Source: JAGWBJ01 sp034423015
Lineage (GTDB): Bacteria > Chloroflexota > Dehalococcoidia > Lucifugimonadales > JAGWBF01
DNA length: 64,000 nt
Direction of reading: 5' to 3'
Assembly (NCBI GenBank): GCA_034423015.1
Contig: DAOUJG010000064.1
Span: 62,001 to 126,000 of the forward strand
Part shown: piece after piece, positions 8,207 through 15,642 of the stretch
Layout of the letters: each line of letters begins with the position of its first letter
Position numbering within the stretch: position 1 is the first letter of the stretch
Made by a program: the position numbers and the translations under genes
Notes under the pieces: generated by a model
Database searches by the model: none
Told to the model about the DNA's origin: nothing
What the model saw: the letters and a program-made list of their open reading frames with translations, nothing else

Positions 8207-9583
8207 ATGGACGCGACTACCCGCCGCATCAGCGACTACACGGTCGGGTTGGAGAACTCCCATCTGCCCCCGGAGACGGTGCACCAGGCCAAGCGCAGGA
8301 TCATAGACGCACTGGGGTGTGCCATGGGAGGCTACGGCAGCGGTCCGGCCAGGATAGCCCGCCGCCTGGCCTCCCGCAGCCGCGGCTCGCCCCCCGCCAC
8401 CGTCCTTGGCGGGGTGCCGGCCACCTCCCCCGAGATGGCGGCCTTCGCCAACACGGTCATGCTGCGGTACCTGGACTGCAACGACACCTTCGTATCCGCG
8501 GGCACGGGGCACCCCAGCGACATGGTCCCCGCGGTGCTGGCGGCATGTGAGATAGCCGGGGGCCCGGGAAAGACCCTCATCACCGGCACGGTCCTCGCCT
8601 ACGAGGTATGCGGCAGGTTCTCCGAAGAGGTCTCCATCGACGGGCAGGGTTGGGACCAGGGCATCTTTTCGGTCATCGGGGCGGCCTGCGGCGCGGCCAA
8701 GGTCCTGGGCCTGTCCAGAGAGCAGACGGCCCACGCCGTCTCCATGGCGGTGGTCCCCAACGTGCCCCTGCGCCAGACGCGGGCGGGGGAGCTCTCCATG
8801 TGGAAGGGGTGCGCCACCGCGGCGGCCACACGCAACGGGGTGTTCGCCGCCATCCTGGCCCAGGAGGGGCTGGAGGGCCCCTTCGAGCCCTTCGAGGGCA
8901 GGCACGGCCTGTACGAGCAGGCCACCGGCCCCATCGACCTGGGGGAGCTCGGCGGCGACGGCGCACCGTTCAGGTTGGACCGCACCAGCCTCAAGTTCTA
9001 CCCGTCCCAGATCCACACCCAGGGGCCCGTGGCCCTGGCGCTGGAGCTGAGGGACCGGGTCGGCCCGGAGGACGTCACGGCCATCAACCTGGAAACGTAC
9101 CGGACGGCATGGCACAGCGCCGGCAGGGAGCCGGAGAAGTGGGACCCGAAGACCCGGGAGACCGCCGACCACAGCCTGCCCTACATGATATCCGTGGCCT
9201 TTCGCGACGGCCGGGTCGGCCCGGACAGCTTCACGCCGGACCGGGTCCTGGACCCGGCGCTGCGTCCCCTGATGGGTAAGGTCCACGTCAGCGAGAACCC
9301 GGACTTCACCGCCCGCTACCCGGCGGAGCAGCCGTGCTGCATGGAGGTGGTGAGCCGCTCGGGAGAGCGGTTCTACGCCGAGACGTCCCACCCCAAGGGG
9401 CACCCCATGAACCCCCTGACCGACGCCGAGCTGGAGGACAAGTTCCACGGCCTGGCCGGGGCCGTCCTTCCCAGAGACCAACGGGACCGCGCCCTGGAGG
9501 CTCTATGGCACCTGGAGCGGGTCGACGAGATCGGACCGCTCCTGGGACTGTTCCGGTGTGACGGGGAGGGTGGGCAGCGGTGA
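8207..9583 (+). CDS. MmgE/PrpD family protein
   Basis: The product is 458 aa and belongs to the MmgE/PrpD superfamily, which includes 2-methylcitrate dehydratase and cis-aconitate decarboxylase. Family signatures are RRIIDALGCAMGGYG near the N-terminus, the D-C-N-D segment in MLRYLDCNDTF, the GHPSDMVPAVLA motif, and a C-terminal SLPYMISVAFRDG. The start is ATG 8207 preceded by GAGAGGAG. It is divergent from the amidohydrolase operon and overlaps the start of the downstream Cys-cluster gene. The substrate is unknown; many members in this kind of genome act on undefined carboxylic acids. Confidence 0.88.
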   Translation: MDATTRRISDYTVGLENSHLPPETVHQAKRRIIDALGCAMGGYGSGPARIARRLASRSRGSPPATVLGGVPATSPEMAAFANTVMLRYLDCNDTFVSAGTGHPSDMVPAVLAACEIAGGPGKTLITGTVLAYEVCGRFSEEVSIDGQGWDQGIFSVIGAACGAAKVLGLSREQTAHAVSMAVVPNVPLRQTRAGELSMWKGCATAAATRNGVFAAILAQEGLEGPFEPFEGRHGLYEQATGPIDLGELGGDGAPFRLDRTSLKFYPSQIHTQGPVALALELRDRVGPEDVTAINLETYRTAWHSAGREPEKWDPKTRETADHSLPYMISVAFRDGRVGPDSFTPDRVLDPALRPLMGKVHVSENPDFTARYPAEQPCCMEVVSRSGERFYAETSHPKGHPMNPLTDAELEDKFHGLAGAVLPRDQRDRALEALWHLERVDEIGPLLGLFRCDGEGGQR

Positions 9584-9936
9584 TGCGGTCCGTCGACGTC
9601 GGGGAAGCGTCCTCCATATGCATGGGCCGCTGCCGGGCCGCCTGTTGCCAGGGCCCGCTGGTGCTGCGGCTGAGCAGGGAGGAGGTCGACGGCTTCAGGT
9701 CCAGGGCGGCGGCCCTGGGCCTCGGACCGGTACGGGCCCGGACCCTGGAGGACGGCGGCGCCCTGGTGCGCTTCACCGACTATCCCGGGGACCGCTGCCC
9801 CATGCTGGACCCCGGCACGTGGGCCTGCCGCATATACCCGGCCCGGCCCTCCAGGTGCCGGGACTTCCCCGAGAGGCTCACGCCCGGCTGTCCCCTGTCC
9901 GAGGTGGTCTTCGGCGAGGGCGGCGCCGGCGGCTAG
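9580..9936 (+). CDS. YkgJ-type cysteine cluster protein
   Basis: This is a small protein of 118 aa with the zinc/iron-chelating cysteine pattern of the YkgJ/Fli family: C14, C18, C22, C23 in the first part and CP, AC, RC and GC cysteines in the second, with the hallmark CRIYPARPSRCRDFP. GTG 9580 overlaps the MmgE/PrpD stop codon; ATG 9583 directly after it is an equally good start. The coupling suggests co-expression with the MmgE/PrpD protein, perhaps for metal or Fe-S supply, but the function of the family is unsettled. Confidence 0.85.
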   Translation: MMRSVDVGEASSICMGRCRAACCQGPLVLRLSREEVDGFRSRAAALGLGPVRARTLEDGGALVRFTDYPGDRCPMLDPGTWACRIYPARPSRCRDFPERLTPGCPLSEVVFGEGGAGG

Positions 9937-9962
9937 ACCCCCGTTGACCCCGTTGCCTTCCC

Positions 9963-9981
9963 GTGACGCAGAGAGCGTCAC
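9963..9981. terminator. Hairpin between convergent genes, containing a stop codon
   Basis: GTGACGC (9963-9969) and GCGTCAC (9975-9981) form a perfect 7-bp stem with loop AGAGA. It lies between the Cys-cluster gene and the leftward gene ending at 9978, and that gene's TGA is inside the stem. No T-tract follows on either strand. Confidence 0.45.
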
Positions 9982-10295
9982 TCGGGCATGCCGGCGTCGA
10001 TCCAGCGTTCGATTTCGGCGATCTCGTCCTCGGTCAGGAACGGTCCGCCCCGGGGCATCCTGGGGATCATGCCCACTCCCTTTCGAAGGAACGTGACCAG
10101 GTGGGTCTCCCGTCCCGGCTTGCCCGGCTCGATTAACTGGCGGCGGTAGGGGCTGCTCGCGGCCAGCTCCTGGGGCGTGTCCCAGTAGTACTCGTGGATC
10201 CCGGGAGCGGGAGGCCCGTGCTTGGCCTCCCAGGCGGCCATCGACTTTTCGAGGAGCTCCTTGACCCGGGGCCAGGTGACCGGCTGGTCCGACAT
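9978..10295 (-). CDS. Small cytochrome-c-like protein without haem motif
   Basis: The product is 105 aa. The C-terminal part (MPRGGPFLTEDEIAEIERWI then DAGMPE) matches the end of planctomycete-type cytochrome c domains, where the Met-Pro preceding the last helix is usual. The CXXCH haem motif is absent, as are any cysteines and any signal peptide. The start ATG 10295 has GGGAGTG upstream. It is the last gene of the leftward DUF1800-DUF1501-NHL group. It may be a degenerate electron-transfer or anchoring module; I assign no activity. Confidence 0.7.
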   Translation of the reverse strand: MSDQPVTWPRVKELLEKSMAAWEAKHGPPAPGIHEYYWDTPQELAASSPYRRQLIEPGKPGRETHLVTFLRKGVGMIPRMPRGGPFLTEDEIAEIERWIDAGMPE

Positions 10296-10311
10296 CGGCA
10301 CTCCCAAATTG

Positions 10312-10341
10312 GAAGCCCCCCGCAGGCCGCCGGGGGGCTTC
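10312..10341 (-). terminator. Strong GC hairpin between the NHL gene and the small downstream gene
   Basis: GAAGCCCCCCG (10312-10322) and CGGGGGGCTTC (10331-10341) form a perfect 11-bp stem with an 8-nt loop. On the minus strand it follows the NHL gene stop by 40 nt and precedes the next start by 17 nt. Only a short ATTT run follows, so it may be a partial terminator or mRNA stabiliser. Confidence 0.55.
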
Positions 10342-10381
10342 GTCGCTCTCGGCGGGGCCGGGTTGCACGGCCCCGGGGCCC

Positions 10382-11368
10382 CTAGTAGTCGTCCTTCTGA
10401 TAGACCTGCAGGCGGTTGCGGTTGCTGTCCAGGATGATGACGCGGCCGTCGTCGTCGATGGCCACGGCCTTGGGCCGCCACAGGTTCCGTTCGTCGGAGA
10501 AGTCCCTCATCAGGTTCCTCTGCCGTATCATGTCCGGATTGGCGTGCAGCTTCTCCCATGCCCACTTGGACATGCCCGCGTCCCCCGTGAAGGTGGTCAC
10601 GTGGCGGCCGTCGGGGGTCAGCACCTGCACCCGGTTGTTGTGCCAGTCGGCCACGTAGATGTCCCCATACTTGTCCACCGCGACCCCGGTGGGGCGCTTG
10701 AACTGCCCGGTGCCGTCCCCGGTGGAGCCGAACTCCGCCAGGAAATCGCCGTCGGGAGTGAACTTCTGGACCCTGTCGTTGCGCCAGTCGGCCACGTAGA
10801 TGTCGCCCCGGGAGTCGATGGTAAGTCCCCAGGGCAGGTTGAGCTGTCCCTCGCCGCTCCCCTCCTCGCCCCATTTGGCCAGGAAGCCGCCGTCCCTGGT
10901 GAACTTCTGGACGCGGTTGTTGGCGCTGTCCACGACGTAGGCGTTGTCCTCGGCGTCGAACCGGATGCCCGATGGCTTGTTCAGATCGCCGTCGTCCGAG
11001 CCGGGCACTCCCCACTTGGCCAGGAACGTGCCGTCCTTGTCGAAGACGGAGACCCGGTTGAGCCAGTCGTCGGTGACGTACACGTTCTGCTGGCTGTCCA
11101 GGGCTATGGAGGTGGGCCAGAAGAGGTCGCCGTCCCCGTCGCCGAACTGGGAGAACTGGCCCAGGTAGTCCTCGTCGAGGTTCAGCATGGTGACCCGCAC
11201 CCCGTCGGGCCTCCACTCCCAGCACCGGTTCACCACGTAGATGGTGCCGTCGGGGGCCAGGGCCAGGTCCATGGGCTGGCGGAACCCCGTCCCGGCGAAC
11301 TCGAAGCGTCCCACCGTGCGGTCGTAGTGAAACGACCGGTTTGTGATGCCAAAGAAAACGGCGCTCAT
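10382..11368 (-). CDS. NHL-repeat beta-propeller protein
   Basis: The product is 328 aa and consists almost entirely of NHL repeats. I count six blades, each with a pattern like GDIYVADWRNDRVQKFTPDG, which predicts a closed six-bladed propeller. There is no signal peptide and no catalytic domain. NHL propellers usually serve as binding scaffolds or, in some peptidylglycine lyases, as catalytic shells; the latter's His/Tyr residues are not evident. It lies downstream of the DUF1501 gene on the same strand with about 135 bp between, so joint expression is plausible. Confidence 0.88.
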   Translation of the reverse strand: MSAVFFGITNRSFHYDRTVGRFEFAGTGFRQPMDLALAPDGTIYVVNRCWEWRPDGVRVTMLNLDEDYLGQFSQFGDGDGDLFWPTSIALDSQQNVYVTDDWLNRVSVFDKDGTFLAKWGVPGSDDGDLNKPSGIRFDAEDNAYVVDSANNRVQKFTRDGGFLAKWGEEGSGEGQLNLPWGLTIDSRGDIYVADWRNDRVQKFTPDGDFLAEFGSTGDGTGQFKRPTGVAVDKYGDIYVADWHNNRVQVLTPDGRHVTTFTGDAGMSKWAWEKLHANPDMIRQRNLMRDFSDERNLWRPKAVAIDDDGRVIILDSNRNRLQVYQKDDY

Positions 11369-11503
11369 GGTATCCTCGCAACTCCTCGTCGACTGGCGCG
11401 CCTTGTCTGGTGGCCTCGGCCATCGGGCGCCGGGTCCCAGCCGGGTGAGCCGGACCGCTGGGGGACCTCCCTGCCATACGGGGCTGGACGCCCCGAGTGG
11501 GAC

Positions 11504-12640
11504 CTAGAGGAAGTCCATCTGCTCGAAGGTCCCGCCCACGATGGGGGCCGGGTCCAGGCCGACCCACCTCTCCAGCATGGTGGCGTAGACGCTGCGGAAG
11601 TCCACGGTGTGCAGCAGGTCCCCGCCGTCCTCCAGGTCGCCCTCCCTCAGGGATGGGTACTCGCCGTAGAGGCCGCCCTTGACCTCGTCGCCTATGACGA
11701 AGCACACGCTGCCGGTACCGTGGTCGGTCCCGCCCCCGTTGTCACGGGCGCGGCGCCCGAACTCGCTGAACAGCAGCAGGATGACCTCTTCGCCCTGGTT
11801 GTGCTCCCTGAGGTCGTCGTAGAAGTCGGAGACGGACTCGGACACCTGTCGCCACAGCCTGGCGTGGTCCCCGGCCTCGTTGGCGTGGGTGTCGAAGGCG
11901 TTGTAGGGGGAGGTGGTGTACAGCACCCTGGTACCCAGCTCGGCGAGGTGCACCTGCGCTATGCCCCGCATGCTCTGGCCCATGGCGTAGTTGCCGTACT
12001 CCACGCTGGAGGAGTACCGCTCGGGGGCCACCTTCAGGATGTCCGCCCCCTTGAGGGCCGCCCGTCCCGTCTCCCAGATGTAGTCCATCACCGGCCCCGA
12101 CCCTATGGCCGGCGCGTACATCCTGGAGAACACCTCCAGGGCCTGGTTCCGGTTGTCGTCGCCGGATATCCCGGTCAGCAGCCCGTAGGTCTCCAGGTTG
12201 CCCACCGAGGCCACGGGCACTTGGGGGCACACCAGCGCCCTGGGCAGACCCCGCCCGAAGTTGACCCCCGTGAGGACGTTCTCCGTGTTGGGGTCCAGCT
12301 CCCGAATGGCCCGGCCCAGCCACCCCTCGTCGCCGATCTTGTCGGGCTCGCAGGTGTGCCAGATGTCCATCGACCGGAAGTGGGAGCGGCTGGGGTTGGG
12401 GTACCCGACCCCCTGGATTATCGCCATGTTCCCCTGGTCGTAGATATCCTTCAGCTCGGTCATGCTGGGGTGAAGCCCGACCTCGTCATCGATCCTGAGC
12501 ACCTGGTCTTCCGATATCCCGAGGGTGGGCCTGTAATCGTAGTAGTTGGAGTCGGTATAGGGTATCAGAGTGTTCAGACCGTCGTTGCCCCCGGACAGCG
12601 ACAGGACCACGATCACCCGCTCCCTTCCATTGGACGCCAT
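11504..12640 (-). CDS. DUF1501 domain protein
   Basis: The product is 378 aa and belongs to DUF1501, a family related to the alkaline-phosphatase/sulfatase fold and commonly encoded next to DUF1800. Visible features are VLSLSGGNDGLNTLIPY near the N-terminus, MAIIQGVGYPNPSRSHFRS, and FSEFGRRARDNGGGTDHGTG near the C-terminus. Family members usually carry a Tat signal; here the N-terminus starts directly at MASNGRERV with no signal. I chose ATG 12640 (GGAGGAG seven bases upstream) over the GTG at 12646. It directly follows the DUF1800 gene, forming the usual pair. Confidence 0.88.
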   Translation of the reverse strand: MASNGRERVIVVLSLSGGNDGLNTLIPYTDSNYYDYRPTLGISEDQVLRIDDEVGLHPSMTELKDIYDQGNMAIIQGVGYPNPSRSHFRSMDIWHTCEPDKIGDEGWLGRAIRELDPNTENVLTGVNFGRGLPRALVCPQVPVASVGNLETYGLLTGISGDDNRNQALEVFSRMYAPAIGSGPVMDYIWETGRAALKGADILKVAPERYSSSVEYGNYAMGQSMRGIAQVHLAELGTRVLYTTSPYNAFDTHANEAGDHARLWRQVSESVSDFYDDLREHNQGEEVILLLFSEFGRRARDNGGGTDHGTGSVCFVIGDEVKGGLYGEYPSLREGDLEDGGDLLHTVDFRSVYATMLERWVGLDPAPIVGGTFEQMDFL

Positions 12641-12661
12641 GGGCACTCCTCCTTTCGGGAC

Positions 12662-14080
12662 CTACGCGTACTGGTACTCGGCCGTGGCTACGATAAGCTG
12701 CAGCATCTCCGTCACCCGTCGGGCGAAGGTGCCGCGCTCCTCTTCTGTACCTCTCCGGAGCTCCCCGCCGCCGGCGGCGTGCTCGATAAGGGACCCGCGG
12801 GTCTTCTCGGCAACGTCCAGGGGCCCCATGAGGTCCAGGCAGCGCTCAACGAACTCCGCCGGGGACATGCTGGAGCTGCCGTCGCTCATGCGGTCTACGA
12901 TGAGCTTGACGCCGGGCAGGGACTGGTTGCCTACCTGGTCCGCCACGAAATTGATGCGCTCCACCAGGGTCCCGCTGTCGATCCACTCCCTGCCCGTGTG
13001 CCACCCTTCGACGGTGGGCGGGTTCAGCAGGTCCTGGCCCATGAAGGTCGTCTCCTGCATGATGGGGTAGAGCCCGGGCTTTATCTCCTGGTGGTCCTGC
13101 ACCAGGCGCATGGTGCCGACCACCACGTCCGCCGGGCTCTTCATTTTGGTGAACCGCGCCTCCTTGAAGAAGTCCGAGTTGAACAGGGTGCGCAACACGG
13201 ACCGGATGTCGGCGTCATTTTCCGCGAAGGAGCTCTCCAGGATGCGGATGGCCTCCATGTCCCGGGGAGGCGTGTCCTTCCAGGCGGGCACCTGGGGCTC
13301 GTCGGCAACGAAGAAGTTGTACAGGTGGCGGGCGACGAACCGGGCGGTGGCGGGCTGGCGCATGATGATATCAATGATGTCCATCCCGTTCCAGCGGCCC
13401 GTCTCCCCCAGGAAGGTCTTCTCGCCGTCGTCGTGGTCGGCGGGGTCGTAACGGAACTTCCAGGCGCTGCGCCCGTAGGGGAATACGGGCGGAGTGGGCT
13501 CCAGGTTCCAACCCGTAAAGGCGCGGGAGGCGGCCTTTACGTCGTCCTCGGTGTAGTTGGGCCGGCCGTCCATCCCCACGCCCAAGGAGAAGAGCTCCAG
13601 CAGCTCCCGGCCGAAGTTCTCGTTGATGGAGCCCTTGTGGTTGTCGATGTTGTCCAGAAAGTAGACCATGGCCGGGTCCCGGGACAGCTCCATGAGCAGG
13701 TGCCCGAAACTGCCCAGGCCGTGACGCCGGAACAGGTCTATGTGAGAGGTCATCACCGGGCCGTTGTCCACCTTGGCGTAGCCGGTGCACAGTATTCCGT
13801 GCCAGAAGAGGACTATCTTCTCCTGGAGGGGGCGTTTCGTGGAGACCATCCGCTGCATCCAGAGCTGCTGGTTGGACTCTATTGCCGCCAGCTCCACGAA
13901 CTCGGGGAGGTACCGCTCCAACAGGTCCTCCTCCACGTCGGGGACCCGCTCCGGGTGTATCAGCTCCTCCACGGTGGCCTCGTAGCCCCTGGCCACCCGC
14001 GCCTCCAGCTCGTCGCGGCCGGCGCCGAACCCGGCCCGCCGCATCAGGTGTGCCATCAGGGCTATGTCGTTGTCCGCCAT
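12662..14080 (-). CDS. DUF1800 domain protein
   Basis: The product is 472 aa and belongs to DUF1800, a large family of unknown function that pairs with DUF1501. It starts with ALMAHLMRRAGFGAGRDELE, the family hallmark, and contains FWHGILCTGYAKV, YLDNIDNHKGSINENFGRELLELFSLG and the C-terminal AEYQYA end. No signal peptide is visible. ATG 14080 has AAAGAGGG upstream; the frame continues to 14140 but those residues are not family-like. A promoter lies 80-110 bp upstream. Some authors suggest a role in envelope or polysaccharide processes; this is not established. Confidence 0.88.
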   Translation of the reverse strand: MADNDIALMAHLMRRAGFGAGRDELEARVARGYEATVEELIHPERVPDVEEDLLERYLPEFVELAAIESNQQLWMQRMVSTKRPLQEKIVLFWHGILCTGYAKVDNGPVMTSHIDLFRRHGLGSFGHLLMELSRDPAMVYFLDNIDNHKGSINENFGRELLELFSLGVGMDGRPNYTEDDVKAASRAFTGWNLEPTPPVFPYGRSAWKFRYDPADHDDGEKTFLGETGRWNGMDIIDIIMRQPATARFVARHLYNFFVADEPQVPAWKDTPPRDMEAIRILESSFAENDADIRSVLRTLFNSDFFKEARFTKMKSPADVVVGTMRLVQDHQEIKPGLYPIMQETTFMGQDLLNPPTVEGWHTGREWIDSGTLVERINFVADQVGNQSLPGVKLIVDRMSDGSSSMSPAEFVERCLDLMGPLDVAEKTRGSLIEHAAGGGELRRGTEEERGTFARRVTEMLQLIVATAEYQYA

Positions 14081-14158
14081 GGGTGCCCTCTTTCGTCGGG
14101 ATGTGGCCGTTTCCGTATGCTCCGGCGTCCAGGGGCGCAATCCGCGATAATGACTATT

Positions 14159-14188
14159 ACATTAACCGTTTCTCCGTGGCATTGTCAA
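14159..14188 (-). promoter_or_regulatory. Promoter for the DUF1800-DUF1501-NHL group
   Basis: On the minus strand, TTGACA (14188-14183) precedes TAATGT (14164-14159) with an 18-nt spacer, in a locally AT-rich stretch. The -10 box is a weak match, so the assignment rests mainly on the perfect -35. Confidence 0.5.
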
Positions 14189-14197
14189 TGGCGAATA

Positions 14198-14230
14198 CGA
14201 GGCGGAAACGTGGCCCGCCCAGACGCCTCG
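14198..14230 (-). terminator. Terminator-like hairpin after the VOC gene
   Basis: CGAGGCG (14198-14204) pairs with CGCCTCG (14224-14230) across a 19-nt loop. It sits between the VOC gene stop and the next promoter on the same strand, where a terminator is expected. No T-tract is seen. Confidence 0.35.
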
Positions 14231-14253
14231 CGGTCTCGTAAGCATCCGTCGGG

Positions 14254-14649
14254 CTACCACTTCATCGTGCTGGAATCCGTCAGATGGATCCGGGTGCCGT
14301 TGGTGCAGGAGGTGTCGAAGAAGATGAGCCGGTAGCCGGCCGCGTTGACCCAGGGCTGCTCCGTCGCGAACCTGTAGCCCCGGGCCTTGTAGTCCGCCAC
14401 CACCTTGTCCAGGTCCGGCAGGAAATAGCCCATGTGGTGGAACACGTGGTCGCCTCGGCCGGTGAGCTGGCTCCTATCGGCGGGCTCGATGAGCTCGACC
14501 TCTGCCTCGCCGACCCGGACGAAGGCCAGCTTGCCCACCTCCGCCTCTCCGCCGCCGATCTTGGTTCCGCTGAAGGTCTTCTCGTACCACGCCACCGCGG
14601 CGTCGATGTCCTCCACCAGGTAGCCGGCGTGCTGGATCCGTCTGAACAT
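14254..14649 (-). CDS. VOC superfamily protein (glyoxalase / methylmalonyl-CoA epimerase-like)
   Basis: The product is 131 aa with the paired beta-alpha-beta-beta-beta modules of the vicinal oxygen chelate fold. Candidate metal ligands are the histidine in IQHAGYLVEDID, the glutamate in VELIEPAD and the histidines in HVFHHMGYFLPDLD. The last metal position, usually a glutamate in the closing strand, reads RIHLTD, so a histidine or no ligand is present there. ATG 14649 follows AAGGAGG. The gene is divergent from a TIM-barrel isomerase gene, with overlapping promoters. A CoA-ester epimerase role is possible but not shown. Confidence 0.82.
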   Translation of the reverse strand: MFRRIQHAGYLVEDIDAAVAWYEKTFSGTKIGGGEAEVGKLAFVRVGEAEVELIEPADRSQLTGRGDHVFHHMGYFLPDLDKVVADYKARGYRFATEQPWVNAAGYRLIFFDTSCTNGTRIHLTDSSTMKW

Positions 14650-14722
14650 GTCGTGATCCTCCTTGTTGTATGACGCCCCGCAGAGCGGCTTGGAGCCCCG
14701 TCGGCCTGGGACGCCGAAAATC

Positions 14723-14751
14723 ATAACACAGGGCCGGGCGGCTTGTGTTAA
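14723..14751 (-). promoter_or_regulatory. Promoter for the VOC gene
   Basis: On the minus strand, TTAACA (14751-14746) and TGTTAT (14728-14723) are separated by 17 nt. It overlaps the divergent promoter of the isomerase gene. Confidence 0.5.
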
Positions 14752-14773
14752 AGTCCGGCACTTGTGCTAATAT
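14743..14773 (+). promoter_or_regulatory. Extended -10 promoter for the TIM-barrel isomerase gene
   Basis: TAATAT (14768-14773) is preceded by TG at 14765-14766, giving an extended -10 element; a weak TTGTGT lies 19 nt upstream at 14743-14748. The leader to ATG 14794 is short and contains AAAGGAG. Confidence 0.5.
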
Positions 14774-14793
14774 CCAACAAAGGAGTACGAGCC

Positions 14794-15624
14794 ATGATCC
14801 TTGGCGCCATAACCAACTCGTGGGCCGAGCAGCTTATGGACACGGACCTGCCCCGCCTCGTGGAGCGGGCCCGCAGGCGCGGGGCCCAGCACGTCGAGCT
14901 GCGCCAGAGCTACCTGGGACAGTACGAGGCCGGCGCCGGCGACGACTGGCGGCCCGTCACCGAGAAGATGGTCCGGCTCGTGCGCACCTTCCCGCTGCTG
15001 ACCTTCAACCTAGCCATCGCCTATCCGTGCCTGACCACCCCTGCGGACCCCGAGTCTCCCGTATTCCAGGCATCCCTGGAGGCGGCCAGGGCGCTGGGCT
15101 CCTCGGGCAGCCCCAGGCTGCGCATGGTGGACCCGGCCCGGTTCGATTCCCCCTGGGAGACGGTGGAAGACCTGCCCCGGGAGGCGCTGGGCGTCTCGGA
15201 TCTGGCCAGGGAGAGCGCCCGCCAGGGCGTCAGCCTCTTCATCGAGAACTCGGGCCAGCCCATCCGCAGCATGAACCTGCTGGTCCGCGAGGCCAGGGCC
15301 GCGCTGACTCCCGAGGAGGCGGCCTATCTGGGGCTGTGCGTCGACGCCGCCAACAGCCTGCGCTGCGACCCCACCAGCGACCCCGTCGCCGAGATGGACC
15401 GCGTCCCCGGGGACGCGGTCCTGATGGTCCACTTCAAGCAGACCAGGGACGGGAAGCCGCACGCCTCGGTGGGGAAGGGGGACCTGGACTTCCGCCGCCA
15501 GGTGGCCGTCATGAAGGCCAAGGGGTACGACGGCCCGGTGGTCCTGGAGATCCCCCCGGGCCAGGGAGTATTCGACAGCTTCGTGGATAGCGTCCGGTAC
15601 CTGGAGGGGCTGGAAGCCGCCTGA
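14794..15624 (+). CDS. Sugar phosphate isomerase/epimerase-like TIM-barrel protein
   Basis: The product is 276 aa and fits the xylose-isomerase-like (AP endonuclease family 2) TIM barrel. Indicators are the barrel-strand pattern GAQHVELRQSYLG, LTFNLAIAYPCL, a glutamate in LFIENSGQP, the aspartate in LCVDAANSLR, and HFKQTRDGK, and a late glutamate in PVVLEIPPG, which could form a divalent metal site. ATG 14794 follows AAAGGAG by nine bases. It stands alone between the VOC gene and the convergent CoA-transferase operon. The substrate is unknown. Confidence 0.8.
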   Translation: MILGAITNSWAEQLMDTDLPRLVERARRRGAQHVELRQSYLGQYEAGAGDDWRPVTEKMVRLVRTFPLLTFNLAIAYPCLTTPADPESPVFQASLEAARALGSSGSPRLRMVDPARFDSPWETVEDLPREALGVSDLARESARQGVSLFIENSGQPIRSMNLLVREARAALTPEEAAYLGLCVDAANSLRCDPTSDPVAEMDRVPGDAVLMVHFKQTRDGKPHASVGKGDLDFRRQVAVMKAKGYDGPVVLEIPPGQGVFDSFVDSVRYLEGLEAA

Positions 15625-15642
15625 GGGAGGGCTCTCGTCCCC

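Noticed and set aside
9978..10295. Functional cytochrome c
   Set aside because: No CXXCH and no cysteine at all, and no signal peptide, so haem attachment is not possible.
10544..14335. A very long open frame on the plus strand opposite the NHL, DUF1501 and DUF1800 genes
   Set aside because: It mirrors clear family proteins on the other strand, has no recognisable domain and is explained by high G+C content suppressing stop codons.
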